Source: Bordetella genomosp. 5
Lineage (GTDB): Bacteria > Pseudomonadota > Gammaproteobacteria > Burkholderiales > Burkholderiaceae_B
Direction of reading: 5' to 3'
Assembly (NCBI RefSeq): GCF_002261475.1
Contig: NZ_NEVN01000001.1
Span: 248,001-312,000, forward strand
Length of the DNA stretch: 64,000 nt
The notes below the pieces were generated by a model. It was not told the origin of the DNA. It made no database searches and saw only the letters and a list, made by a program, of their open reading frames with translations. Shown here in pieces: positions 23,230 to 33,549 of the stretch. The position numbers and the translations under genes were made by a program. The number at the start of each line of letters is the position of its first letter. The first letter of the stretch is position 1.

Positions 23230-24243
23230 TCAGAGGTGGGTGAGGAAGAAAGCCCGCACCGCGGCGTTGAGCTGTTGGTGAAAGGCCGGCCGGTCGAAGC
23301 CGCTGGCATCGCGGCACAGGGCCGGCAGGGCGGCGAGCTGCTGCGGCGTGCAGGGCGTCAGAAAGGCATAGTGCCCTGCCTGCGTGGCCAGGTGGTAGTC
23401 GGGATTACGCGGCAAATTGCGCCGCAGCGCGGTGATGTCCGAAGGCGTCACGCCGTCGCCACCGTATTGGGAGGCCCAGATCTGCACCGGCACGTCCACC
23501 CGCGCCAGCCCGGGGCGCGAGAACAGATTCAGCGGATCCGCGAGCACGATGGCTTTGACGCGCGGATCGGCCCCCGGCAGGATCGGCCAGGCGCGCTGCG
23601 CGATCTCGCCGCAATACGGAATCCGCGCGTTGCCCTGGCAGAACGGCGCCAGCAGCGTCAGATCGGGGCGCCCGCCCGCGAGCACCAGCGCGTCGTAGCC
23701 GCCGCGCGAGTAGCCGTAGATGCCCACGTTGTAGGGGATCAGATGCCTGGCGTAGCGCCATTGCTCCGTCATGTAGTCGATCAGGCGGGTCAGGTCGCCC
23801 GGACGGCTCGCGAAGATATCCAGGTGGCCGCGGCGCGCCGTGTCGCGGGCGTTGTCGCCGCGGTGGTCGATCGCCGCGACGACGAAGCCGGCCGCGGCCA
23901 GCATCTCGGCGGTGGCGCGGTGACCCTGAAAGGTGCCGCCGCTGCCATGCGACAGAATCACCAGCGGCCACTGCTGACCGGCGGGAGGATCGCAGGCCAG
24001 CAGTCCCTGCAGCGTGCTGGCGCCCAGCGGCGTGGCGCCGGGCGTGCCTGCGCAGGGATACCAGACCGCGCCGGCGAGGGGCGGACGGGCGGCCTCCGCC
24101 GGCACCTCGATCAGACCGAAGCCGGCGGCCTGTGCGCGCGGCAGCGAGGCCAGCGCTATCAGAAGCAGCAGGAGCAGGAAAAAAGAGACGTAGGCGGCGG
24201 GCGCGCTGCGCGCCGCGGGATGAGCAGAATGAGACCCGGGCAT
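23230..24243 (-). CDS. Secreted alpha/beta hydrolase (dienelactone hydrolase/PAF-acetylhydrolase type)
   Basis: This 337-residue protein starts at MPGSHSAHPAARS. A hydrophobic segment with a Leu run (about 18-33, ending RAQA-AG) is a signal peptide. The nucleophile elbow is GYSRGGYDAL with the catalytic Ser, the oxyanion strand is ILSHGSGGT, and the likely acid and base are Asp in IVLADPLNLF and His in TQAGHYAF. It should cleave esters or lipids in the periplasm, but the substrate is unknown. A CPCC protein gene follows. Confidence 0.85.
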   Translation of the reverse strand: MPGSHSAHPAARSAPAAYVSFFLLLLLLIALASLPRAQAAGFGLIEVPAEAARPPLAGAVWYPCAGTPGATPLGASTLQGLLACDPPAGQQWPLVILSHGSGGTFQGHRATAEMLAAAGFVVAAIDHRGDNARDTARRGHLDIFASRPGDLTRLIDYMTEQWRYARHLIPYNVGIYGYSRGGYDALVLAGGRPDLTLLAPFCQGNARIPYCGEIAQRAWPILPGADPRVKAIVLADPLNLFSRPGLARVDVPVQIWASQYGGDGVTPSDITALRRNLPRNPDYHLATQAGHYAFLTPCTPQQLAALPALCRDASGFDRPAFHQQLNAAVRAFFLTHL

Positions 24244-24462
24244 GAGGTAACGGACTGGCAAGCCAGCCCAGAGCGTAACGGACACCCGCCCCTGCGCAAT
24301 CGCCCGATTAAGCCCGCATCCGGCCCCGTCCCCGTTGTATCGGGCCGCAACCGGCCCGTTTACGTTGTAATCCCGGTTTACAGCGTGCGCGGCACGCCAG
24401 TAGCATGGGCCAGCGCGACGGCGCGAACACGCCGGCAGTGGATTTTCCGAGGAGGTTCAGCG

Positions 24463-25248
24463 GTGGATACGGAGCAATTGAGTCATCCGCATGCGCGGGT
24501 GCATGTGACGTCCGAAGGCGTGGCCACGATATGCATCACGGGGGCGGGCAGCCTGAATGTGCTCGGTTCGGCCGTGATCGCAGACCTGACCCGGGCCTTC
24601 AACGGCCTGGCCGCGGCCGAGGCCGTGCGCGTGGTCGTGCTGCGCGGCGACGGAGAACGCGCCTTCGTCGCGGGCGCCGATATCGCCGAGATGGCCGAGC
24701 TCGATAACACCCGTGCCCAGCATTTCATTGCCGGGCTGGCCGAGCTCTGCGATACGGTGCGGTTCTTTCCGGTGCCGGTCATCGCGCGCCTCGGCGGCCA
24801 CTGCCTCGGCGCGGGCCTCGAACTGGCCGCGTCCTGCGATCTGCGCATCGCGGCGGACTCGGCGCGTTTCGCCATGCCCGAAGTGGCGGTGGGCATTCCG
24901 TCGGTGGTGCACGCCGCGCTCCTGCCCGCCCTGATCGGCGGCTCGCGTGCACAGTGGCTGCTGCTCACGGGCGAGGCCATCGATGCCGACACCGCACGCG
25001 AGTGGGGCCTGGTCCATCAGGTGGTATCGGCCGACAACCTCGACCTCGCCGTGCAGGCGCTCGCCGCCCGTCTGGCGGGCTTCGGACCGCAGGCCCTGCA
25101 GCAGCAGAAGCGGCTGCTGCGCCGCTGGGAGCGGATGAGCGTCGAAGAGGCCATCGCCGACAGCGTGCCCGAATTCGGCGCGGCCTTCGACACGGGCGAA
25201 CCGCAGCAACACATGCGCGCGTTTCTGGCGCGCAAGCGCCAGGGCTGA
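24463..25248 (+). CDS. Enoyl-CoA hydratase/isomerase family protein
   Basis: GTG 24463 follows a near-ideal AGGAGG by 7 bp, so this start is clear although the frame is open upstream. The 261-residue protein is a crotonase with both catalytic glutamates (Glu120 in GAGLELAASCD and Glu140 in FAMPEVAVG) and the oxyanion loop FVAGADIAEM. It is therefore probably a true hydratase. It is not in an obvious operon: the hydrolase upstream is divergent and the AraC regulator downstream is convergent. Confidence 0.88.
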   Translation: MDTEQLSHPHARVHVTSEGVATICITGAGSLNVLGSAVIADLTRAFNGLAAAEAVRVVVLRGDGERAFVAGADIAEMAELDNTRAQHFIAGLAELCDTVRFFPVPVIARLGGHCLGAGLELAASCDLRIAADSARFAMPEVAVGIPSVVHAALLPALIGGSRAQWLLLTGEAIDADTAREWGLVHQVVSADNLDLAVQALAARLAGFGPQALQQQKRLLRRWERMSVEEAIADSVPEFGAAFDTGEPQQHMRAFLARKRQG

Positions 25249-25322
25249 GGTCCCCGCAGGGCAGGGCGGCTGTGCGGATCGCCACCGCGAGCCCGCCGCC
25301 ATGGCGAGCGGCCTGCCTTCCG

Positions 25323-26243
25323 TCAGGATCGCGAGGCCACACTCACCGGCGCCGCCAGCGTCAATATCTCCTTCAGATGCCGCAGCTCTTCGGTGGGGCT
25401 GCGGCCGAACATGCGCTTGAATTCGCGGCTGAATTGCGAAGGGCTTTCGTAGCCGACCTGCACCGAGGCGCTGGCGGCCGTGACGCCGTTGCGGATCATC
25501 AGCAGGCGCGCGTTGTGCAGGCGGATCGCCTTGATGTACTGCAGCGGCGAGCTCTGCGTGACGGCCTTGAAGTGCACGTGAAACGCCGCGACGCTGAGGC
25601 TGGCCTCGCGCGCGAGCGTGGCCACGTCGAGCGCCTGACCGTAGTGCGTGTGGATCTTGCGCAGCACCTTGGCGATGCGGCCGAAGTTGCCGCCTTGTTG
25701 CAGGGCCGCCCGCAGCGCGCCGCCCTGTTCGCCGGTTAGCACCCTGAACACGATCTCGCGGATGATGGCGGGCCCGAGCAGGCGTGCCTCGATCGGAGAA
25801 TTCAGCGCTTCGAGCAGCCGCAGCGTGGCGTCGCTCAGTTTGTCGTCGATGGGCGTGGCGTACAGACTCAGCGGCCGCGCATCGAGCTGGGAGTAGAGCG
25901 TGTCCACCTCCATCGCGACTTCGGCGGTGGTGGTGGGATCGATGCGCAGCGCCACGCCCAGCATGGGCTCGGCTTCGCTCGCCTCGGTCTGGGTGGTGAA
26001 AGGCAGCGGCACCGCCATCACGAGGTAGTGGTCCGCGTCGTACACGTACAGATTGCCGCCATGCACGCCGCGTTTGCGTCCTTGCAGCACGATGACGATG
26101 CTGGGCTCGTAGAGCGCCTGGGTGGTGTCGAGCGGACGGTTGGACCGCATCAGGGTCACGCCGTCGAGCCAGGTTTGCGTGTAACCCTCGGCGGGGGCGA
26201 GTTGCTTCACCAACTCGATCATGCGGGCGGATCGCGCGGACAT
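25323..26243 (-). CDS. AraC family regulator (AraC_N type)
   Basis: This 306-residue protein has an N-terminal AraC_N ligand domain (YTQTWLDGVTLMRSNRPLDTTQALYEPSIVIVLQGRK, about 20-190) and two C-terminal helix-turn-helices (VATLAREASLSVAAFHVHFKAVTQSSPLQYIKAIRLHNARLLM and ASVQVGYESPSQFSREFKRMFG). It is divergent from the SDR gene across 225 bp. Regulators of this subtype often control neighbouring oxidoreductases. That target is inferred. Confidence 0.9.
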   Translation of the reverse strand: MSARSARMIELVKQLAPAEGYTQTWLDGVTLMRSNRPLDTTQALYEPSIVIVLQGRKRGVHGGNLYVYDADHYLVMAVPLPFTTQTEASEAEPMLGVALRIDPTTTAEVAMEVDTLYSQLDARPLSLYATPIDDKLSDATLRLLEALNSPIEARLLGPAIIREIVFRVLTGEQGGALRAALQQGGNFGRIAKVLRKIHTHYGQALDVATLAREASLSVAAFHVHFKAVTQSSPLQYIKAIRLHNARLLMIRNGVTAASASVQVGYESPSQFSREFKRMFGRSPTEELRHLKEILTLAAPVSVASRS

Positions 26244-26468
26244 CGTGGCTCCTGCGAGAGAGGTGCCGCCTGCTGCGCGGCAATAGAAACAGTCTAGCAG
26301 CGAGCCGGTTTTATGCGCATCCCGCCACGTTCCAAATAGAAATGGGCAAGGATGGCAGACGTTCCGGTCTTAGCCTGCGCCCCGCCTCTCCCTACCATGG
26401 AAGCCATGCCGTACCCGTGTGGACACGCACCCGGCGCCGGCCCCTTCCATCACTGAGAGGACTCTGCA

Positions 26469-27209
26469 ATGAACGCACTCCAAAACGCTTCTCCCAAGGT
26501 CATCCTCATCACCGGCGCCAGCAGTGGCATCGGCGAAACCACGGCCCGCGTGCTGGCGGCACAGGGCCACAAGCTGGTGCTCGGCGCGCGCCGCACCGAC
26601 CGCCTCGAAGCCCTGGCGCAAACGCTGCGCGCCGAAGGCGGACAGGTGGACTTCCAGGCGCTGGACGTGACGTCGCGCCAGAGCTTCGACGACTTCGCGC
26701 AGTACGCGCTCGGCCTGCACGGCCGCATCGACGTCATCGTGAACAACGCCGGCGTGATGCCGCTCTCGCGCGTGGCCGCGCTCAAGGTCGATGAGTGGGA
26801 CCGCATGATCGACGTGAACATCCGCGGCGTACTGTACGGCGTCGCGGCCGTGCTGCCCACGCTGCAGGCGCAGGGCGGCGGTCAGATCATCAACATTTCG
26901 TCGATCGGCGGACTGGAGGTCGTGCCGACCGCGGCGGTGTACTGCGCCACCAAGTACGCGGTGCGCGCGATTTCCGACGGGCTGCGCAAAGAAAACGACA
27001 AGATCCGGGTGACCTGCGTCTACCCCGGCGTGGTCGAGTCGGAGCTGGCGCACACCATCACCGACGCCGAAGCCGCGCGCGCGATGGAAACCTACCGCGA
27101 GATCGCGCTCAAGCCGGAGGCCATCGCCGCCGCCATCGCGCACGTGATCAACCAGCCCGAAGACGTCGACACGAGCGAGATCGTCGTGCGCCCCACGGTC
27201 AGCGTCTGA
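26469..27209 (+). CDS. Short-chain dehydrogenase/reductase
   Basis: This 246-residue classical SDR has the NAD(P) motif TGASSGIG (about 16-23), NNAG (about 89-92), catalytic Ser in NISSIGG and the YCATK active site (Tyr at about 158, Lys 162). The Arg pair in GARRTDR after strand 2 suggests NADP preference. AGAGGA precedes the ATG. It is followed 48 bp later by a SnoaL-like gene and is divergent from an AraC regulator, forming a small regulated unit. Confidence 0.92.
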   Translation: MNALQNASPKVILITGASSGIGETTARVLAAQGHKLVLGARRTDRLEALAQTLRAEGGQVDFQALDVTSRQSFDDFAQYALGLHGRIDVIVNNAGVMPLSRVAALKVDEWDRMIDVNIRGVLYGVAAVLPTLQAQGGGQIINISSIGGLEVVPTAAVYCATKYAVRAISDGLRKENDKIRVTCVYPGVVESELAHTITDAEAARAMETYREIALKPEAIAAAIAHVINQPEDVDTSEIVVRPTVSV

Positions 27210-27257
27210 TCGTTGCGCGCGCAACATCCCGGACCCACCTTTTCAGGAGCACCCATC

Positions 27258-27731
27258 ATGAAACCATCGATTCAATCGCTGTTGCTCGCGATGACCCTGG
27301 CCGCGCCGGCGGGCGCGGGCGCGTCCACCACCGAGCACGCCCGCGCCACGAAGAACGCGGCGCTGGTGGAGCAGGCCTTCGACAACTGGCAGCAAGGCAA
27401 GGGCAGCGTCTTCGACCTGTTGGCGGAAGATGTGCAATGGACCGTCGCCGGCAACAGCCCCGTGTCCGGTGTGTATCGGTCGCGCGAGCGCTTCCTCGCC
27501 GACGCCGTGCAGCCGATCACCGACCGCCTGGCGACGCCCATCACGCCGGACGTGAAGCAGATCGTCGCGCAGGGCGATCAGGTCGTGGTGATCTGGGATG
27601 GCGTGGCCACCGCCAAGAGCGGCGCGCGCTACGAAAACAGCTATGCCTGGCACATGACGCTGTCCGACGGGCGGATCACCAACGTCGACGCGTTTCTGGA
27701 TACCTGGCGGCTGGTGCAGTTGATGGAGTAG
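27258..27731 (+). CDS. Exported SnoaL-like/NTF2-fold protein
   Basis: I start at ATG 27258, which follows CAGGAGC and gives a signal peptide (MKPSIQSLLLAMTLAAPAGAGAS). The mature 135 residues have the SnoaL-like cone fold pattern (VEQAFDNWQQGKGSVFDLLAEDVQWTVAGNSPVSGVYRSRERFL). Such proteins are isomerases, hydrolases or ligand-binding proteins, so the activity is unassigned. It is probably co-transcribed with the SDR. Confidence 0.85.
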   Translation: MKPSIQSLLLAMTLAAPAGAGASTTEHARATKNAALVEQAFDNWQQGKGSVFDLLAEDVQWTVAGNSPVSGVYRSRERFLADAVQPITDRLATPITPDVKQIVAQGDQVVVIWDGVATAKSGARYENSYAWHMTLSDGRITNVDAFLDTWRLVQLME

Positions 27732-27851
27732 CGCGGGGCGCCGCCGTCGGGCGCGGGCACCGGAGCCGCGTGCCCCGCCGCGCGCGGCGGCTTGGGACAG
27801 CGCCGGACCGTCGGCCGCGTCGATGCGCGGCGGTCGACGGCCCTGAGCGCG

Positions 27852-28286
27852 TCAGTGTTCCGTGTTCGGGAACAGCTCCGACAGGCCGGCCCAGTCCGGA
27901 TCCTGGAACACGCGGATCTCGAGCGGGTATTCGGGATGGCCGGCGAGGCCGAGGTTGAAGCGCGACATGAAGGCGTCGACATCGCGCGCGTAGTAGCGCC
28001 ATTCCTTCTTGCCGTTGCCGGTGATGCAGCCGGTCAGGTAGCCGACGTCCTGATCCTGAAGCGACTCGTCGATCGCGTCCTCGAACTGGATCGTCTGCTG
28101 GTTGTCCTCGTCCTGCGGCATGCCGACGTCGTTGGCGGTGTACGACCACGAGACGATGATGAGCTTGTCGAAGACGTGGCGGTCGGCCTCGTCGGGCAGC
28201 GCGGAGCGGCTGCGCACGATGAGCGGTTGACCGTCGAGCTGGCCTTCGGCCATGGACCAGTCGTCTTCCTTGAAAATATCGGGCAT
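27852..28286 (-). CDS. DUF695 family protein
   Basis: The conserved text MPDIFKEDDWSMAEGQLDGQPLIVRSRSAL begins at the ATG complementary to 28284-28286, with GGAG 12 bp upstream. An upstream in-frame ATG at 28325 is the alternative. The 144-residue protein has no signal peptide and matches the DUF695 pattern (small cytoplasmic alpha/beta protein, function unknown). It lies downstream of dapD on the same strand, about 140 bp away. Confidence 0.75.
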   Translation of the reverse strand: MPDIFKEDDWSMAEGQLDGQPLIVRSRSALPDEADRHVFDKLIIVSWSYTANDVGMPQDEDNQQTIQFEDAIDESLQDQDVGYLTGCITGNGKKEWRYYARDVDAFMSRFNLGLAGHPEYPLEIRVFQDPDWAGLSELFPNTEH

Positions 28287-28422
28287 GAGGTAAAAATTCT
28301 CCAGAGGGGACAGCGTGGGGTCCATTCTACGAGACGCGCGCGACACGCCGCGCCACGTCCCTGCTCGGGCCGGACGCGATTGCGCCGTCAGTGCATGCCC
28401 CGCGCCGCGAGCGCCGCCCCGC

Positions 28423-29427
28423 TCAATGCCCCGCGTGCAGATCCGGATTGAGCGTGCCCCAGGCGGCAGTGCGCACGATGGCCTCCACCACGCCGGTCTG
28501 GGAGTTGCGCCGGAACAGCAGGCCGTGCTGGCCCGACAGCGACACGGCCTTCACCACCATGCCTTCCGGCATGAGCACGCGGGTGCCGGCGGTGATGTAG
28601 GTGCCGGCCTCGACCACGCAGTCGTCGCCGAGCGCGATGCCGACGCCGGAGTTCGCACCCAGCAGGCAGCGTTTGCCGATCGAGACGATCTGCTTGCCGC
28701 CGCCCGACATGGTGCCCATGATCGAGGCGCCGCCGCCGATGTCGCTGCCGTCGTCGACCACCACGCCCGCGCTGATGCGGCCTTCGACCATCGAGGCGCC
28801 CAGCGTGCCGGCATTGAAGTTGCAGAAGCCTTCGTGCAGCACGGTGGTGCCGGGCGAGAGATAGGCGCCCAGCCGCACACGGCCCGCGTCGGCGATGCGC
28901 ACGCCCGGCGGGACCACGTAATCGGTGAGGCGCGGGATCTTGTCGATGCCGTAGATGTCGAGCATCTGGCGCGCGCCGCGCAGATGCCAGCGCAGCGCGT
29001 CGACCTGTTCCACCTTGCAGGGGCCGGCCGATGTCCAGGCCGCGTTGTTCAGCACCGCGAAGAGCCCATCGAGGTTGAGCTCATGCGGACGCAACAGACG
29101 ATGGCTCAGCAGATGCAGACGCAGATACACATCATGCGGGTCGCGCGGCGGCTCGGCGCAATTCGCGATGTGGGTGCGGACGGCCACCACGTCGACATCG
29201 CGGCGCGCGTCCGGGCCCAGCGCGGCCAGGGCCGCCTCGCCGAGTTCGGCGCGCGCTTCGTTGTCGTGCAGGCGGGTGGTGGCGGACAGGCCCGCCGCCT
29301 CGTCGAGCAGGCGCGGGGCGGGATACCAGGTGTCGAGCACCGTGCCGTCGCGTGCGATCGTGGCGATGCCGCAGGCGACGGCGCCGACGGCGCGCGGTTC
29401 GGGGCGGGGATGGGCGGGGGCGCTCAT
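28423..29427 (-). CDS. dapD: Tetrahydrodipicolinate N-succinyltransferase, actinobacterial type
   Basis: This 334-residue protein (start MSAPAHPRP, GGAG 6 bp upstream) is a left-handed beta-helix acyltransferase. The middle and C-terminal text (YLRLHLLSHRL, DYVVPPGVRIADA, NFNAGTLGASMVEGRISAGVVV, GGGASIMGTMSGGG, RCLLGANSGVG) matches what I recall of mycobacterial DapD, and its length fits that family better than the 270-residue E. coli type. The known reaction adds succinate from succinyl-CoA to tetrahydrodipicolinate in lysine/DAP synthesis. Its place beside an M20 peptidase and a peptide importer is unusual. An intrinsic terminator lies between it and the M20 gene. Confidence 0.82.
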   Translation of the reverse strand: MSAPAHPRPEPRAVGAVACGIATIARDGTVLDTWYPAPRLLDEAAGLSATTRLHDNEARAELGEAALAALGPDARRDVDVVAVRTHIANCAEPPRDPHDVYLRLHLLSHRLLRPHELNLDGLFAVLNNAAWTSAGPCKVEQVDALRWHLRGARQMLDIYGIDKIPRLTDYVVPPGVRIADAGRVRLGAYLSPGTTVLHEGFCNFNAGTLGASMVEGRISAGVVVDDGSDIGGGASIMGTMSGGGKQIVSIGKRCLLGANSGVGIALGDDCVVEAGTYITAGTRVLMPEGMVVKAVSLSGQHGLLFRRNSQTGVVEAIVRTAAWGTLNPDLHAGH

Positions 29428-29443
29428 GGCGGGCTCCGGCAAG

Positions 29444-29471
29444 AAAAAAGGGCATGGCCTGCGCCATGCCC
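29444..29471 (-). terminator. Intrinsic terminator between M20 peptidase gene and dapD
   Basis: On the minus strand a 9-bp stem (29463-29471 with 29450-29458, GCATGGC core, 4-nt loop) is followed by six Ts (29444-29449). It lies 10 bp after the M20 stop and ends about 17 bp before the dapD ATG, so dapD is reached by read-through or from a promoter inside the M20 gene. Confidence 0.85.
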
Positions 29472-29481
29472 CGGGTGGCGT

Positions 29482-30612
29482 TTACGCCAGGTCGCGCAAC
29501 AGCAGGTGCCAGAAGCGCGCGCGCATTTCCAGCGTCGACACGAGGATGTATTCGTTGAGCGTGTGGGCGCCGTCGCCGTCCGCACCCAGGCCGTCCAGCG
29601 TGGGCACGCCGAGCGCCGAGGTGAAGTTGGCGTCGCTGCCGCCGCCCGTCATGGGTGCGTCTTCGAGCGGGAAGCCGGCTTCGGCCGCGTAGCCCTGCAC
29701 CAGCGCCAGCAACGCGGCCGACTCGGGCGTCTTTTCCATGGGCGGGCGGTTCAGTTCGACATCGATGTCGAGTTCCACGTCCGGGCCCACGGCGCACAGC
29801 TCGCGCATGCGGCGCAGCACGTCCTGCGCGGCGCCCATGTCGGGCACGCGGAAGTCGACCACGCAGCGGCACAGCGCCGGCACGGTGTTGGTGGTGGTGC
29901 CACCGGCGATCGTGCCCACGCTGACCGTGACGCCGCGGTCGTAGTCGGTCATGGCTTCCAGCGCCAGCACCTGATGCGCCATTTCGCGAATCGCGCTGCG
30001 GCCCTTCTCGTGCTGCATGCCGGCGTGCGCCGGGCGGCCCTTCACGCCCAGGCGCAGCATGCCGGTGCCCTTGCGGGCGGTCACGCACTTGCCGCCGTTG
30101 GGGCGCGCGGGCTCGCACACCAGCCCGTACTTGGCCTGCTTGGCGTAGTGCTCGATGTACTCGCGCGACGCATGGCTGCCGGTTTCTTCGTCGGGCACCA
30201 TCAGGAAATCGATCGGCAGGCGGGTGCCGTCCTTGCCGGCCAGGCCCGTCATGCCGGCGAGCGCGAGCACGATGCCCGACTTCATGTCGTAGGTGCCCGG
30301 GCCGTACAGGCGGTCGCCGTCGATGCGCACCGGATTGTCGTTGAGCGTGCCCACCGGATGCACGGTGTCCAGGTGACCCAGGATCAGGATGCCGGGACGC
30401 GTGTCGCCCGGCTCGCGGGTCGTGGCGATCACCATCGGGCCGGCCTGTTCACCGAGCGGCTTGACCTCCACCCGCATGCCCACGGCACGCGCCTTCTCGG
30501 CGGCCAGGTGGGCCATGGCGGCGACGCGTTCGGGCATGTGCGAAGGCGATTCGCACTGGACCCAGGTGATGATGTCGGAGACGAGCTGATCGGTGTTCGG
30601 AAGCGAGGACAT
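29482..30612 (-). CDS. M20 family metallopeptidase (carboxypeptidase G2-like)
   Basis: This 376-residue protein has the di-zinc site of M20: His80 and Asp82 in GHLDTVHP, Asp109 in TYDMKSG and Glu142/Glu143 in PDEETGS, with the dimerisation domain between (KGTGMLRLGVKGRPAHAG). Relatives include glutamate carboxypeptidase, DapE and ArgE. No signal peptide is present, so it acts on imported substrate in the cytoplasm. It follows the alpha/beta hydrolase by 38 bp in the importer operon. Specificity is not readable; DapE-like activity is possible given the neighbouring dapD. Confidence 0.88.
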   Translation of the reverse strand: MSSLPNTDQLVSDIITWVQCESPSHMPERVAAMAHLAAEKARAVGMRVEVKPLGEQAGPMVIATTREPGDTRPGILILGHLDTVHPVGTLNDNPVRIDGDRLYGPGTYDMKSGIVLALAGMTGLAGKDGTRLPIDFLMVPDEETGSHASREYIEHYAKQAKYGLVCEPARPNGGKCVTARKGTGMLRLGVKGRPAHAGMQHEKGRSAIREMAHQVLALEAMTDYDRGVTVSVGTIAGGTTTNTVPALCRCVVDFRVPDMGAAQDVLRRMRELCAVGPDVELDIDVELNRPPMEKTPESAALLALVQGYAAEAGFPLEDAPMTGGGSDANFTSALGVPTLDGLGADGDGAHTLNEYILVSTLEMRARFWHLLLRDLA

Positions 30613-30650
30613 GGTGTGCGATGCTCAGGGTAAGTAAAGGGATGCGTGAA

Positions 30651-31556
30651 TCAGGCGACCTTCTGGCCGGCCAGCTGGGCCAGCGTGGCGGCGTCGGGCA
30701 AAGACCCGTCGAACCACAGGCTGGCGGCCACGGCCGACATGGCGCGACCATCGTGGCCGATACCGGGCACGGTCACGAGCTGCCAGTTGAACGGCACGCC
30801 GCGGCGCTCGGCTTCGCGCTTGCCGGCCTCGAAGTAGTTCTGGGCGCGGGCGTAGCGGTGCGGGCCCTGGCGCAGGGCTTCCGGTTCGCTCGGCAGGTGC
30901 GGGTCGGTGGTGTCGATGTCCTGGTCGCCCGCCAGAATGGTCATGGGATAGGCCAGCAGGCGCTCCACATGGGCGTCGGTCAGGCCGACCTTGCCCATGC
31001 CTTCGGGATAGGGCAGGTCGAGCGTGGGCAGCGTGTACCAGCCGGGGTTGCCGGCGGTCACGGCGGCGAAGGGCTCGTGCGACTGGCTGCTCATCAGACG
31101 GTGCACGAATTGCCCGCCGGCCGAATGGCCGAACAGATACACGGGCTTGGCCAGCGACACTTCAGAGGCGCGCAGATCGTTCAGCACGCGTCCCACCAGG
31201 GCATAGGTCCAGCCGTCGATGTGGCGCGGGTTGCCCGAGGGCGTGAAGACGCGGCCGTTGTTGTAGCTTTCGACGCCGGGCCAGATCTCGTCGGAGAAGG
31301 TCAGGGCGATGATCAGCAGACGGTGCTTGTCGGCGGCGGGAATCCAGAAATCGCGGTATTCGTCGCCGTTGCGCAGCACGCCGTGCTGCACGATCACCAC
31401 CGGATCCTCGGGCTGGTAGCCGTAGGGCATGTAGGTGTTGAGCGTGAACGGACGATCGGCGTTGCGGTCTTCGTCGATGTACGGAAAGCTGTTGCGACCC
31501 GCATGGCCCAGTTCGATGGCGATGCGTTCGGCGTTGGTGAGTTCGACAGGCTTCAT
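30651..31556 (-). CDS. Alpha/beta hydrolase in the importer operon
   Basis: This 301-residue protein starts at MKPVELTNAERIAIELG, 2 nt after the ATPase stop, so it is translationally coupled. The nucleophile elbow is LFGHSAGGQFVHRL with the catalytic Ser, the oxyanion strand is IVQHGVLRNG, the likely acid is Asp in ILAGDQDIDT and the base is His in PGIGHDGRAM. No signal peptide is visible. It probably opens an ester or amide of the transported compound. Confidence 0.85.
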   Translation of the reverse strand: MKPVELTNAERIAIELGHAGRNSFPYIDEDRNADRPFTLNTYMPYGYQPEDPVVIVQHGVLRNGDEYRDFWIPAADKHRLLIIALTFSDEIWPGVESYNNGRVFTPSGNPRHIDGWTYALVGRVLNDLRASEVSLAKPVYLFGHSAGGQFVHRLMSSQSHEPFAAVTAGNPGWYTLPTLDLPYPEGMGKVGLTDAHVERLLAYPMTILAGDQDIDTTDPHLPSEPEALRQGPHRYARAQNYFEAGKREAERRGVPFNWQLVTVPGIGHDGRAMSAVAASLWFDGSLPDAATLAQLAGQKVA

Positions 31557-31558
31557 GA

Positions 31559-32565
<1,007 letters not shown>

Positions 32566-32569
<4 letters not shown>

Positions 32570-33549
32570 GCGGATACGGTCTCGCTGGCGATGGGCACGT
32601 AGCAGCGATAGCTGCGCGCGCCTTCGGTGGTCACGGCCGGCGCCTTCTCGGTACAGCGCGGGATCACATTGGGGCAGCGCGGCCGGAACGCACAGCCCGA
32701 GGGGCGCGCGGACAGGCTGGGCGCCATGCCGTTGATCTGATGCAGGCGCTCACCGGGCAGGGAGCGGGCGGGCATCGAATCGAGCAGGCCGCGCGTGTAG
32801 GGATGGCGCGGGCTGGTGAGGATCTGTTCGACCGGGCCCACCTCGACGATGCGCCCGGCATACATCACGGCCACGCGGTCGGCGAGCTCGGCCACCACGC
32901 CCAGATCATGGGTGATCCAGATCAGCGCGGTGTTGTGCTCGCGACAGATGTTCTGCATGCGATACAGAATCTGCCCCTGGATCGTCACGTCGAGCGCGGT
33001 GGTGGGCTCGTCGCAGATGATGAGGTCGGGGCGGTTGAGCATCGCGATCGCGATGGCCACGCGCTGGCGCATGCCGCCCGAAAACTCATGCGGAAAACTG
33101 TGCAGGCGCTTTTCGGGCGAGGGGATGCCGACCATCTCCAGCGCCTCGCGGCAGCGCTCGAGTGCGTCCGCCTTCGAGACCTTGGCATGGGTCTGGATCG
33201 CCTCGATCATCTGCTCGCTGATCCGCAGCACGGGGTTCAGCGTCATCAGCGGATCCTGGAAGATCATCGAGATGCGATCGCCGCGCAGCTGGCGCATGCG
33301 CTCTTCGCTCGCGCCGCGCAGGTCTTCACCCTTGAATCGAATCTCGCCTTCGACCACTTCGCCCGGCGGGTCGATCAGGCCCAGCAACGAAAAGCCGGTG
33401 ACCGACTTGCCCGAGCCGGATTCGCCGACCAGGCCCACGATCTCGCCGCGGCGCACGGTCAGGTCCACGCCATCGACGGCCGGCCAGGCGCCGGCTTCGG
33501 TATGAAATGCGGTGCGCAGGCCGCGCACGTCCAGAAGAATGTCGCTCAT
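32566..33549 (-). CDS. Peptide/nickel-type ABC transporter ATPase 1 (DppD/OppD type)
   Basis: The start is the ATG giving [20 protein letters not shown], overlapping the permease stop by 4 bp; the frame is open further upstream but within the permease gene. The 327 residues include Walker [10 protein letters not shown], signature [14 protein letters not shown], Walker [13 protein letters not shown] and the C-terminal [16 protein letters not shown] cluster. Length and order are typical of DppD. Confidence 0.95.

Noticed and set aside
23212-24462. Long plus-strand frame upstream of the crotonase at 24463
   Set aside because: It is antisense to the secreted hydrolase gene. The strong AGGAGG before GTG 24463 decides the start.
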